The position numbers and the translations under genes were made by a program. Shown one piece after another: positions 23,901 through 35,095 of a DNA stretch of 64,000 nucleotides; the stretch's first letter is position 1, and every line of letters starts with the position of its first letter. The notes below the pieces were generated by a model. That model was not told the origin of the DNA. It did no database searches and saw only the letters and a program-made list of their open reading frames with translations. The DNA is from Strigops habroptila. Lineage: Eukaryota > Chordata > Aves > Psittaciformes > Psittacidae. The DNA lies in the NCBI RefSeq assembly GCF_004027225.2, contig NC_044279.2:48012744-48076743 (forward strand), written 5' to 3'.

Positions 23901-24326
23901 GCAAAATCGCGGGGGGGGGGGGAGGAGAGAAAAAGGAAGAGGGGGGGTTGAAGGAGCGGCGCGCGCATTGTCGGGTAATGGCTGTTTGTAGCAACGAGGT
24001 ATTTAGCGCCGGAGGGTGAAGGGGGGTGGAGACCAGGGTGGGGTGTCCCAGGAGCTTCGGCCGCCGCAAGTCCCTGGCACGGAGAGCTCCTGGCACCGGC
24101 TCCTCCCCCCCCCCCCCCTTTCCACCCCTCCCACAGCTCATTCTCCGACTCGCTCCCTTGCCCCGAGGGCGGGCCCCGAGCTCAGGTGCCCGCGGCTGCG
24201 GGCGCAGGGCAAGGCCGAGTACCCCCCTTTCTCCTTCAACCCCGCCATCACTGAGGAGGAGAAGGAAGGAGGAGCGGGGGGGAGACATATACGACCCGCG
24301 TTCCCGCGCTCGCATGGTTACCTCAG

Positions 24327-24450
24327 GAGGTGCCGCGCGGCCCGCGCGCGGGGCGGCCGTTGGGGAGCCCGCCGGCGGGGCCGTGTCTCGCTGAGCGGGA
24401 CACGGCCCCGCCGGCGGGCTCCCCAATGGCCGCCCGCGCGCCGGTACCTC
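24327..24450. repeat. GC-rich palindrome with 27-bp perfect inner arms
   Basis: The inner arms at 24361-24387 and 24399-24425 are exact reverse complements. Pairing continues inward through CGCT/AGCG at 24389-24392 and 24394-24397 to a one-base centre at 24393. Outer arms (24327-24360 and 24426-24450) also pair but with small indels and mismatches. The whole structure is about 124 bp within the SOCS2 CpG island. Confidence 0.92.
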
Positions 24451-24664
24451 AGCGGCCCGCAGCCACTGACCTGGTTCTCCGCGCTTCTGCCGCCCCTCGT
24501 CGGGCGGAGGGTTGGGCCCGCGGGGTGCGTGTGTGTCGGGGGGTAGAAGGCTTTAGGCGACCGCTTGTCCCGGCGTGACAAGGGGCGGTGGCTCGGTGCG
24601 TCGGCCCCCGGCTGGCCGCGAGTCGCGGTGGAGGCGCCGGAGCGGGTCCTGTCACATGATGCGG

Positions 24665-24684
24665 TTCCTGGAAAGTTCCTGGAA
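24665..24684 (+). promoter_or_regulatory. SOCS2: Tandem STAT5-type GAS sites in the SOCS2 promoter
   Basis: Two identical TTCCTGGAA motifs (TTCNNNGAA class) lie at 24665-24673 and 24676-24684, 11 bp start to start, about one helical turn. This spacing suits binding of two STAT5 dimers as a tetramer. SOCS2 is an established growth-hormone/STAT5 target in mammals, so the pair is a likely feedback element. They lie about 310 bp upstream of the predicted first 5'-UTR donor. Confidence 0.8.
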
Positions 24685-24995
24685 AGCAGCCTTTGTATGT
24701 AGCCATCCCGGGAGGGGGGGGGAGCGGCGGGGGCAGGATGCCCTCGCCTCGCAATCAAAGGCGAACAGACCGCCCGCGCCGGGGAGAGGGGGGGAGCCGA
24801 GGGTGTTGTTTCCCCAGGAGCACCATCCTCCTCCTCCAGCAGACTGTCTGCCCCGGCACAGCCTCGACGCTTCTCCTCGGCGGCGGGTGCCGCGCTCCCC
24901 GCGGCCCCTCAGCGCCGCCGGCAGCGGCAACAACCTGAGCACCCCACCTCCAGGAGGAGGCAGCGGCCGCCCCAACCCCGTCCGGCCGAGCCCGG

Positions 24996-26519
24996 GTGAG
25001 TCCCGCCGTCCTTCTCCCGCCTTGCGCTCGGTGCTCTGCCGCTCCTCGAGAGCAGGGAGCCTGCCGCCCTCCTCCAGGCACGGAGCTGCAGGCAGGCGGG
25101 ATGCATGCTCCTCCGGAGCCCGAGGCAAGCTGCTCCGGCGCTCCTCATCCCTGCCGGGGGACACCCCGCCGCAGCTAACCGCTGCGGTCTCGCAAACCCT
25201 CCGTTCCCGCCGAGCTCCCGCGGGCGGCGGCACTCGGCGGCTGGGCGCTCCCAGCTCTTCCCCTTCGCAAAGGATCGCGCCCGGGCACCCGCGGCAAGGC
25301 TGCTCCCACCTGCGCTCGGGGCTTTGCGGCCGGCGGCCCCGCGCCCGCAGCAGCCCCGGTGACAGGCGCACCTGCGCCCGGACCCCGGGCCGGCGGTGGG
25401 AGGGACGGGGATGGGCTTTGCCGCGCGCGTGCCTGCCTGTATTGCGATAGAAACCCGGCAGAGCGACCTGTCAGCTGCCCCTGAACTTTAATTCGGAAGT
25501 TGCTGAGCTCCGCCGCGGAAACTTGTGACGGGAGGAGCCACCTCGGCATAACCCCTCACCTGGCGGCGGCTGCTGCGCTCCGCGGGGCAGAGACTCTGCC
25601 CGGTCCGCAGGCACCGCCAGGGGCCCGGCCTTCCTCGAGAGCCCCCTCTCCCCCCCGGCCAAGCCGGCGGGGCTCCCCTCGCTGCCGCTGCCCGGCTTCG
25701 TGTCGCTCCCGGCGTGACGGTGGGAGAGCCAGAGGCTCTTTTCGCCCTCCCTTCCCCCCGCTCGCTTCAGCCCAGCGGAAAGATAAAATTTTTTTGTAAT
25801 ATCAGCAACATTTAATGGAACGGAAAAAGCATGTTTCCTGCCCCGCGCTATATGTATATATCGCGTCCTCCACCGCGCTGCCCCTTCCCGTACCCGAGCG
25901 GCCAGCGATCCCCGGCGCTGCCCGCGCACCACCCCACAGCCCTTCGGGCGCCCCGCTGTCCGGGAGGGATTCGCTCCCGCCCCGGCAACACGGCCCGCGC
26001 CGCGCTCCCGTTCCTAGAGGTACGGCTTCGCGTGTGACCTTAGTGAAAGGCGGACCGATCTGTTCCTGCGCGTCGCAGCGTGCAAGCCGGGCAGCGCCGG
26101 GTCTGGGACCTGCCCCGCTCCCCGTTACTCCCCCCGCCCCAATCCCGCTCATATCTTTACGTGCCCAGCTGTCACCCACGACCTCCTCCCTCTCCAAACG
26201 CCCTCCCCCCCAGCGCTGCCGCCCGGCCTCGCCTACCCCGGCTGAGGGAGCGGCGCATCAGCGGGTTTGCCCTTGCTATAGAGCGAGACCACCTTCGCGG
26301 GCCGCCGCCTCGTCCACGGCGGAGGGGAGCCGGGGACAGGCTGGGCGTCAGGGGGGAGGAGATGTCCCTCCCCCGCTCCGCCGGGAGGTGATCTCTCTCG
26401 CCTCGGGTCCCTCCTCTGGATGCTGGGAAGTTCCGAAGCGGGAGCGCCAGAAACGCACGGGCTGCGTCGGAAGCGCCTCTCGCGGGGCTCGCCGCTAACC
26501 ACGCTGTCTCCGCTCGCAG
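24996..26519 (+). other. SOCS2: Predicted 5'-UTR intron of SOCS2
   Basis: The span is bounded by a GTGAGT donor at 24996 and a pyrimidine-rich acceptor (gctgtctccgctcgcag) ending at 26519. No protein-like ORF is credible here despite many long GC-driven open frames on both strands. The acceptor is better supported than the donor, because other donors within the island are possible. Confidence 0.5.
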
Positions 26520-26546
26520 GCGGCGTCCGGGCCGGGGGCCGGGGCC

Positions 26547-26567
26547 ATGCACCCGGCGCGGCGTTGA
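26547..26567 (+). other. Upstream ORF in the SOCS2 5' UTR
   Basis: ATG CAC CCG GCG CGG CGT TGA encodes six residues and ends 91 bases before the SOCS2 start codon, out of frame with it. The context has G at -3 and C at +4. It lies in the same exon as the main ATG, so all transcripts that use the acceptor at 26519 would carry it. It could reduce initiation at the main ATG. Confidence 0.7.
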
Positions 26568-26658
26568 GCACCGCGGCGGCGGCGAAGCGGAGCCCTTTCC
26601 CTGCAGGCAGCCCCCGACCTGCGTGCGAGCGGGGCCGCGCCCGCCGCCGCCGCACCCC

Positions 26659-26803
26659 ATGACCCTGCGCTCCGCCGAGTCCCTGGAGAGCACGGAGGGC
26701 TCCCGGGCGCGCTGGGGACACCCCGGGACGGCGGCGCCTTTTGCCGAGGAGTTCTGTGAGGCGGCGCAGTTGGCCGCCGCTATGGAGGAGCTGCGGCGGG
26801 CAG
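26659..26803 (+). CDS. SOCS2: SOCS2 coding exon 1
   Basis: It encodes 48 residues from MTLRSAESLE to MEELRRA plus the first base of Gly49. The donor is GCAG|GTAAGC at 26804. The exon begins as 5' UTR at 26520 after the acceptor cgctcgcag. A Glu/Ala-rich helix leads into the SH2 domain, as in the extended SH2 helix of the family. Confidence 0.93.
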
Positions 26804-28262
26804 GTAAGCCCGGGCGGCCGGCTGGGGAGAGGGGAGCGCCCCGGGCTGCGGCGCTCGCCGGGGTTCCCGGCTCGCTGCCGCCCGCCGCGCCGCGGACCCG
26901 GGGGAGGCGGAGCGGGGCGGCGGGTAGCCCCGCTGGGCCGAGAGGGGAAGCGGGCGGTGGGGCGACGCTTGCCGGCACCGCCCCGAGCTGCGGGGTCGCG
27001 GCACCGCGGCGGCGAGGGGCGGCGGCGGCGGCTCCGACCTTCCGCGGGCTGCGGCGGCCGAAGCGAAAGCGCCGGCAGCGCCGCGCCCCGGCGGCAGCCC
27101 GGGATCGCCGGCCGGGCGAGGGCCGGGCGCTGCCGCCGGCCGGGGCGGCCACGGCGTGCAGGGCGGGCGGCGGTGCCGTCGCATCCCCTCGGCCCCGCGT
27201 ACCTGTGCTCTGCTCGCCGGCGTGGCGGCGGCTTGCCCGGCGCCGCACGACGCGGGACTTGGCCGCGGGCGGACGGAAGGGCTTTTTGGTCTTCATCGCC
27301 TCCCCTGCTCCCTGCTAGGACCGCAGCTGCACCGCCGAAGTTGTTTTCTCAGCTCTGCTTCCGATTGCTAGACAAAGCGCATTTCAACAACAGACTACCT
27401 AGAGTTTCCAAAACTGGCTTTCTGCGGGCTGCCAGCGTGTGCCGTGCGGACGCCGCGCTCGCCCCGGCGTGTGCGCAGCGGGGAGCCGCGGGACGCGTCT
27501 CTGCTACCTTACGGGCAGCCCGTGGTGTCGGCAGCTTCGGCGTTAGCCTCGCAGGAAGCTCTAGGAAAGTTTGTGCGTGTGTATGCATAGATAGGAAAAT
27601 GAACAGTGACCTGGAAGGCTCTGTCAAACCGAGACGCACTGTGAAGCAAATGAGTTTAAATAGCAAATAAAAATGTAGAATGCCTGCAGGACTTTAGCTT
27701 TCAAACAACAAAGGAAATGGGTTATTACAAGTATATCAGCCAAAGAGCAGCTTTTTAAACAAACAAACACGAATAAACAAAACAAAACCCTTCTATCTCT
27801 TCTCTTTTAACAGGATGGTACTGGGGCAACATGACTGTTGCTGAAGCCAAAGAGAGATTACAGGATGCTCCCGAAGGGACCTTCTTGGTTAGGGATAGTT
27901 CACATTCAGAGTATCTATTGACTATTTCGGTAAAAACGTCAGCGGGACCGACCAATCTACGTATAGAATATCAAGATGGCAAGTTTAGGCTGGACTCTAT
28001 CACATGTGTCAGATCCAGACTTAAGCAGTTCAACAGTGTTGTTCATTTGATTGAGTACTATGTTCTTATGTGCAAGAACAGAACAGAGACACCTTCAAAT
28101 GGAACAGTCCACCTTTACTTGAACAAACCTCTCTATACGTCCACTCCATCTCTGCAACATCGCTGCAGAATAACTATAAACAAATGTACAAATCAGATCT
28201 GGGAGCTGCCATTGCCAACAAGACTAAAAGAGTACTTGAAAGAGTACCAATACCAGGTATAA
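26659..28262 (+). CDS. SOCS2: Suppressor of cytokine signalling 2, two coding exons
   Basis: SOCS2 is the substrate receptor of a cytosolic Elongin B/C-Cullin 5 ubiquitin ligase that dampens growth-hormone and other JAK-STAT signalling. Coding exons are 26659-26803 and 27814-28262 (145 + 449 nt, GT-AG, phase 1), giving 197 residues against 198 in human. The SH2 domain runs from about 49 (GWYWGNMT) to about 150, with the phosphotyrosine-binding Arg75 in FLVRDSS. The C-terminal SOCS box (about 159-197) contains the Elongin-C-binding SLQHRCRITINK and the Cullin-5-contacting LPLP. The N-terminal 48 residues start MTLR and are less conserved. The loop before NGTVHLYL is about three residues shorter than in human. 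The start matches the human MTLR start. It is probably induced through the paired STAT5 sites upstream. Confidence 0.97.
26804..27813 (+). other. SOCS2: SOCS2 intron between coding exons
   Basis: A 1,010-bp GT-AG intron. The first 480 bases are extremely GC-rich and belong to the CpG island; the remainder becomes AT-rich before the acceptor tctcttttaacag. The long open frames it shows on both strands reflect GC content, not genes. Confidence 0.9.
27814..28262 (+). CDS. SOCS2: SOCS2 coding exon 2 (SH2 domain and SOCS box)
   Basis: The acceptor tctcttttaacag ends at 27813. The exon completes Gly49 and runs through WYWGNMT, FLVRDSS, the SH2 core and the SOCS box to YQYQV and TAA at 28260-28262. 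It is the most strongly conserved coding block in the window. Confidence 0.98.
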
Positions 28263-29245
28263 ATATATTTTATAAATGCCTGTAATGTAGAGTAACTTTT
28301 AAATGCAATTCTTAAAATCAGCCAAAGAACTGAGTAACCAGTTGAACAACTCAGCATGGAATTTACTATCAAAACAGTGGCAGTTCTGGGGGAAAGGTTT
28401 TTATTTCAGATGCCACAAAGGGAGACTTTATGTAGAATAATCTCAGCTTGCATCCTTGGGGTTCAACAAGGTGGCATGCTATTCTTGCGAGGAGAGAGAA
28501 GCCAGGAATCTGTCCAGATCATGTTGCTTTGTCAATGGCATAACATACTGCACTAATTATCAAATGCTAACCGAAGTAGTGGGACTGGGAGAGACTGCAG
28601 AAGTGGTCAAAGACGTATGAGAGTGCATAAGTATCTCAGTTATCTGATTCCATGATTAATTTGGTGCTGGTGTTCGTATAATCCTGAAAGCTTAACTGGA
28701 TCACACTGCGGTAATCTTGCCAAAGTTATGCAACTAATCAAATCCAGTCAAAAAATTGATCTTGTATTCAGTTTTTAATGAACTATAATTCTCATGCTTT
28801 TCTGCAAGCAAAGGAGCACTGCAAATAAGCACTTCAAAACATTGTTTTTCAAAGTTCTCTAAAAGCTGACCTTAAGGAGAAATGCCACATCTTTCATAGG
28901 AACCCAGTATGTTGTGGATTATACCAGATTGGTATCCCAGAATTTTCAACGTGGTTAACATCTTCCCAGTGGTGATATATCCATCTTATTACTAGTAAGC
29001 CTTTTTTGCTTGAGGCTTTAGGACTGTATGCTGCAGACTTGCAGTTACTCAGTTCCAATGTCAAAACATGGATATCAGCAGTTACAGCTGTCTTCTACAG
29101 TGTAGAATGTTTTCTTCAGCTCGTTTCCCAAAATGTGGGGAAGTATGTTTGGGGTTTTTTAGGGGGTTGGGCTTTTTTTTTTTTTTCCTAACGCACCATT
29201 GTAGTTATCAGACTACTACTCAATAAAGTAAATCAAATTGCACAA
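28263..29245 (+). other. SOCS2: Probable SOCS2 3' UTR
   Basis: AT-rich sequence after the stop contains no gene-like frame. The first well-placed AATAAA is at 29222-29227, followed about 35 bases later by a GT-rich stretch. This would give a 3' UTR of about 980 bases, in keeping with the long 3' UTR of mammalian SOCS2. Longer forms using later signals are possible. Confidence 0.55.
29222..29227 (+). terminator. SOCS2: Candidate SOCS2 poly(A) signal
   Basis: AATAAA lies 960 bases past the stop codon with a GT-rich element (gtatgtatgg) from about 29262. No better canonical hexamer was noticed between the stop and this point. Confidence 0.5.
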
Positions 29246-30255
29246 CAATCTCCCAATCTTTGTATGTATGGATTTGCTACTATTCAGTAAACAGTGATCT
29301 TAGGAACCTGTATAATTTCCCAGGTAATACTCAGATAAATGCACATGTATCGGTGAGGAGGAATATCCCTTCTTTGCCTTTATGATGCTGCTCAAAGGAA
29401 TAGCTGGATTAGGTTGAGGTCAGTGGCTTAGAGGCTGCCTTTTGAATTCCCGTCGTTAGGTATTAGCATAGAACATTGCCTTTTCTGTTACAGCAGTCCT
29501 CCAAATTGGAAGAAGGGTCTAAAACCCTCAGTACCTGTTCCTTAGTCTAATTGTAAAGTGTTTAAGAGAAGAAATACCCCAGATGAGAGTAATAGGGGAG
29601 CAGTAAAGAGAGAAACAAGGGCATCAATTCATTCTCAGTCAACTTTAACTCTTTCTCTAGCTTACTTTTTAATTAAAGCAGATAGACCTGTGTTTGAGCA
29701 AGGAGGATTGTCAAGACTTGCTGTAATGTAGCCCTGCCCAGGCCGAAATAGAAACAACATAAAATAATTGTCTTGTTTTCTTCAAGCCTTAGCCGTTCTG
29801 TAGTACTGTCACTATGCTCTGTCCCTTCTCATAAACTCTGGAGCACCAACCAGCTTATTTTGTTGCGTCTAAACTCCCAGCGTTACATGCTTAGCTTTGT
29901 CATTAGCATGCTGGCAGAAATGAGTAGGACAGTCATTAAGATAAGGAAGACACTGACAACCTGAGGCAGAAGGGATGGTCCCTTGGTAGGGCAAATACTT
30001 GGTATGTTGTTCTCCCTATGGAAAAGGTGGGTTTTCTCCGTCCATGTCTTCAATTCTCTCTCCCCATTTTTGATGTAAGATTTTGTATAGAAATGGGGGG
30101 AGTTTTCTCCTGAAAAACAGAACAAAAGCTTTTGTTATGTAAAATTTTTCCCCATGCCCTGCCAAAGTGTAGCAGATTGTTGGAAGTTTTTCACATAGCA
30201 CAATGACCACCCTCTGGTTGCCATCTCAGAAGAGCTCTTGTATTCCAGGTGTGCA

Positions 30256-30308
30256 TCATAGTTTTTCTGTGCTTGTCACAGTAAATCACAGTTTTTCTGT
30301 GCTTGTCA
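30256..30308 (+). repeat. 30-bp period tandem duplication
   Basis: Two 23-base blocks (30256-30278 and 30286-30308) ending in agtttttctgtgcttgtca differ at one position and have a period of 30. It looks like a simple local duplication in intergenic DNA. Confidence 0.85.
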
Positions 30309-33300
30309 TCTATCTTGCTAGGATCTGCCCTCCTGAAGCTGAGGAGCTTTTCCTGTGAGCAGTGCCTGTGAAAGAACCGTATTCCTGGCAACACTTTCAT
30401 TCTGATGAATCTGTTCTCTTGCAGTCCCTGTCTAGCTCTACCTTGAGATGAGATAGCTGCAGTAGAGAGTAACTTCTGTCATAGTAGGAAATGCTCTGAT
30501 CTGCTACATTAACTTTCTGCTAGGGGCATTTTTAGCCAAGGTGATGCTTAGCTGCTTGGGGCCTCAGTGGCGAACACATTATACTAAGGTCCTTTAAAAT
30601 GAGTTCACTCCAGTCTAGCCCCTGGCATGGGGATTTAAAATCATGAACACCAGTGCTGGAACCAGCAGACTGAGAAGATAAGAGCTGTGAGGGTGCAGTG
30701 AGGCAGTTGTGTTGTACATACAAGAAATGATTTACGGCTCGTTGCTGGCAGCCTACTGTAAGCAGTGGCAGGCCAGGTGTTCCCCACAGCAGAGCCAAGC
30801 TCTGAGGAATGACGTGGGGCAGATGCAGGGCAGCTCGCTGGGCTTTTTGTCGGCAGCTCTCCAAAGCACAAGGGCGAACGGCAGGCTGAGGACAAGGAGT
30901 GCTAGTAAAGTGAAAGGTGGCAATTCTTGTTAACAATCCAGAGTAGTTATTGTGATGTGGAATCAAATCGCCAAACGCTGAGCATACGGACTTAGACTTT
31001 GTATTGTTTGTGTTGGTTACTGTGAGGAAAAATAGGGGCTGTAGCCAGGGCGTGTTCGAAGCAGTGAACAATATTTTGAACAGACTGGAGGGGGAACTAG
31101 TCCTCTTTGTATGAAAGCACAGTTCTTGTCCTCATTAGGATGCCAGCCCTAGGGTTGATGCATTGCACTAGTAAAACTAAACCACGCTATAGCTTGCTGA
31201 AAGCTCGGCTTCATTCTAGCGCAGCACAGAGGAATGGCTTGTTCTGGTACAAAAAAATCCAGGGGTAGCACGTGATTAGATTACAGTGGTGCAAAAATCT
31301 TGCATGTAGACCTTATGAATTTCCAGGCACTATCTATGTTGTCCAAACATTTTAAAAAGAGTTCCAGTGCTTTTTGGGGTTTTCGGTTTGGTTTTTCCTT
31401 TTTTTTTCACTTTATGGATATGGCTTGTTTGCAGCAGTAGCTTTTAAATTGTTGCCCCTTTGGATTCCAAAAATTACTTCTACCTGATATATGTCATCTT
31501 GAACTGCTAGTACAGAGTGTTCAGTGAAGCCAGTTTCACAGGTTCAATGCCCGTGAGTCAACCCAAAATCATGATAAGGACTTTAATCCTAAGCCCTTTT
31601 TTTTTTTTTTTTTACCCCATGTGTTGGTTTGTTTTTTTCATTTTTGAGTCTTGAGGTTTCAGATTTTCCAGTTTATTCCTGGAATGTTAGTTGCTGAATA
31701 ACGAAAGGACAACTGAGAGCCCCACGATCCTAAAAGGTGATGCTTGAAAAAAATAATACAAAAACAACTGTGAGATGAATGATGAAAATGGAATTAGTGA
31801 CTGTGTTTAATTCAGCACTAAAGCTAGCAGAAGCGTGAACTATGGCTCCATTTTAGTTGTATGGGTATTTCCCTGCTGCCTTTTCTGTCACCAGAGACAG
31901 AAAAGGGTTCAAGTGCAAGATAGGTGGGTAGACTGGGAATGTAACCAAGCAGCTGCGCCCAGTGCATTAGAAGCAATTTTGGTTTAATCTGATCTCATCA
32001 GTATTTTCCTAATTGTGTTTTATGTAACCACATTCTAGATCAACAATATGTAACTATTAGCAAGAAGGAAACTGTTCACTAGAATATGGGGACAGAATCT
32101 TAAAACAATACAAATATAATTTGTATTATGTACATTCTGAATGTACTCCTCACTGAAAACTGTGGAGCTTTCGAGTCTGAGACTCTTAAGCAAACAGTCT
32201 ACATACGATAGGAAGGACAGGGCTCTGTAGCTGCATGAATTTCTGTACCGTGTCCTAGCAAAGTGTTCCTGCAGGTAAACTACCTTGTTGATGATCGTAG
32301 GAAAACTTCATTTACTTACATGTTCTATCAAGAGCTTCTTCTTGTATTCCTGATAAAATTCCTATGGATTTTTCCTTTGTCTATAAGCTTAAGATCTAGC
32401 GGAAAGTAAGTTGAGTGGTGTCAGGGCTTGTTCTTCTTAAGCCAAAACACATGATGGAAATGTGAAAAGATACCTTTAGACGTGGGTGTCATGTCTAATA
32501 GTAATTTAAAATAGAGTAAAATAAAATTTCTGCTGACTTTGCTGTCATTAAAAAAAATCTAAGTATCATATTGACTGCTAGAGGAAATGATGGCTCGAGG
32601 GATTCTAGAAGTTGTATTACTGATTCTCAACAAGAAACTGTTCTCTTGAGAGAAGATTTAAAAAAAAAAACAAAACCAAAAAAACCCACAACCAAAACAT
32701 CTATAGAAACAAAGGAAATTTTTAGTACATAAACCCTAAAATTTCCAAATAGAATAACTAGAAATTACTTGGAAGGTCTGAGCTGGTTGGTGCTGTATAC
32801 ACAAAGGAAGTGGGGATGACAAGCTACTTTGGTATCTCAGCCTAGCTCCTGAAAACCACTTCTTTATTAGTGTTCACTTCAGCAGGTCTCAGTATTTTGC
32901 TAAGCCCTTACCATGACTGAAAATGCCTGGAAATAACATTCCACCGGCACATAACTTCAGCCACCAAGGTCTGAGCTCACTTTACAACAACATGGTGGTT
33001 TGCCACAGCATTGCCGAGAGTGGGTAATTTCTACAAGGGGCTGAAGATCAGTGACAGAAACCGGGAGGCAGAGCTGGTGCTGCCAGGGCTGCGAAGGCAT
33101 CGGTGCTGGCCATTGCTGGTCCTCACCTCCTGTCTTAGACAGAGGGTACGCTACAAGCTAGCTAAAACACAGCTGTCAGGAAACCAGATACGAAGTTATT
33201 CTGCTTGCTGAGGAGGGAATTACCTATCTGGCTTTTGGTGTCTGAGAAGGGACTGAAGGGAAAGGCCAGCAGCTCCTGTGAGAGGTGGCACTTCTCACAT

Positions 33301-35039
33301 GGTGTGTCAAATAACTAACCATCAGGACTAGTACGATGCTGAAAGGTGTATTAGTAGAGCTAAGGTAATACCTTTAGGTCCAGGAGAGTAGCTAGTATCA
33401 GCACAGTTTAAACCACATATAAACAAAGTCTGATTAGATAACTGAATTTCACGAAGAAAAAAAATAAATGTCTAGCAAAATCAGTCTGTCCTAGTCCCAG
33501 GGTTGCCAAGGGGAGGAGGGATGAACTGCGTTTATTGATCAGGTTATCTACAGGGCTTTGAAGTAGCCATTGCCTCTGAGAAAATCCAGGGAAATGTAAA
33601 AACATAGCACCATAATTATGGTGTTTAGTCTGCCTGACAAATTGTGGATTTTATTCAACTTCAGTCCTTTCTTAAAAAAGGATTGCACCTGTGTTTTGGT
33701 TTGTTTTCTTCCAGAGTTGGAGCCATTAATTCTCCAGGAATCGAAATACCAAAATAATACCATCACTTTCTATGGTACGAAGGAGGAATCAAATGGAGGA
33801 GCAAAAGCTGTTTACACTAGCATAAGGAACAAGCTGGCATTTAGCAGGAGAAAGTTCAAACAGATAATACCCAGGGAAAGTTCAGTGCTGAATGCTGCGA
33901 AGAACAAAATTTGAAAACAAACTCCAACAATTCAATGTTCCTGCCTTCATTTTTCTTTCACTGGCAGGCAGGGTTTATGTAAGTAAATCCTTTTGTTTTC
34001 AGTCAAATTGTTCCATAACTGATGTTTCATAGCTGAGGATTGCAATTTGGTGCAAAGTCAGTTAACAAATAGTAAATGCAGAGGTATGTTACATGTGGAA
34101 AAAGATTCAAAGCCCCAAATTCTTCTTTTGACTTTATTGAGGTTATTTGGATCAGGCTTGATAGCAAGAATTATATAAGAAACAGTTAGACTGGTGGTTG
34201 CAAGCTGTAAAATCCCTTTTCAAAATGCTTTGTTACAATTTAATTGTACCTCTTTTAAGTTGCAGTCCTGTTCTGCTGAACCTCTGTGCCCACACCCAGT
34301 TTGTCCAGGGGGCATCTCCAAATTTGAGGGATTGTTCTGGACACCTGTATGACACGTCACACATTTGCTTTTTTCTTACCTAGCGTGCAGCTTGGCACAG
34401 GCTGGAGGGCAGAATAAGTTGTGCATCAACTTACCATTTATGGGGTTCTCAGCTGGTTCATTTTCTCGAAGAGAAATATTAAACAAGACTGAGCCTGTAT
34501 TAGCTGCAATTTACCCATCTGCAAAGTGGACTTGACATTTTGTAACTTATCAGCGTGGGGTGAAAAGTCACTTATATTTCAATTGACATGACAGGAACTT
34601 TAGCTGCAGTGATGGAGTACCTTTGGCTGGCTGCGTTGCTAGGAAGAGAGAAGAAAGTTACGAAAGTGAGATTCTTGTCTGACTAGCTTACAGTGGAAGT
34701 GGCACCGCAGCTCCTGCATGAGCTGAAGTGCTTCAGTCTGCAAGGGAAACTGCCTGTGAGAAGGTAACTGTTCTCTGCGAATTCATGTGTTTAACTCCCC
34801 TGTAACCAGCCCACTGTAACCACCCATGGGGGCAGGTTTCATTTTGAAAGGGAACAAAATACAGTCAGTGAATTTTTAATTGAAGGTGGGTTCTTTTTTG
34901 TTTAAAAACAGGATGTATGAAAAAAGTATAAGCAGTGGCAAATCTCTTGCTAGGCTACCTGTCAAAACTTCCCATCAGCCATGATCAGCTCCTAAAAAGC
35001 TTCACCTGAAAGTAAGAACCTTTGAAAACATAGGTACTG

Positions 35040-35095
35040 TATATATAACCTGTATATATATACATATATATACACATATACATACATATATGTAA
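35040..35095 (+). repeat. TA/CATA-rich simple repeat
   Basis: An alternating TATATA, CATATA and TACATA stretch of about 55 bases lies between SOCS2 and CRADD. It is likely a variable microsatellite. Confidence 0.85.

Larger units (their letters stand above)
23905..27280 (+). promoter_or_regulatory. SOCS2: SOCS2 CpG island and promoter region
   Basis: A CpG island of about 3.3 kb starts abruptly at the G11 run at 23912 and covers the first coding exon and the start of the following intron. It contains C14 at 24105-24118, a 27-bp perfect-arm palindrome centred on 24393, and paired STAT5-type sites at 24665-24684. A donor-like GG|GTGAGT (GT at 24996) and the acceptor cgctcgcag ending at 26519 suggest a non-coding exon 1 ending near 24995 and a 1.5-kb 5'-UTR intron. 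An AT-rich pocket with TATATGTATATA at 25849-25860 could be an alternative start. Start sites are inferred and alternative first exons are likely. Confidence 0.75.

Noticed and set aside
24016-26498. Many long open frames (up to about 290 codons) on both strands in the SOCS2 CpG island
   Set aside because: High GC content removes stop codons. Translations are Arg/Pro/Ala/Gly-rich, exist in several overlapping frames on both strands, and match no protein.
26172-27296. 374-codon minus-strand frame over SOCS2 coding exon 1
   Set aside because: It is antisense to a real exon in extreme GC sequence, low-complexity Arg/Ala/Pro composition, with no domain.
31500-31570. tRNA-like B box (GGTTCAATGCC) at about 31542
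   Set aside because: The A box is imperfect and no acceptor stem can be formed around it, so it is not a tRNA gene.
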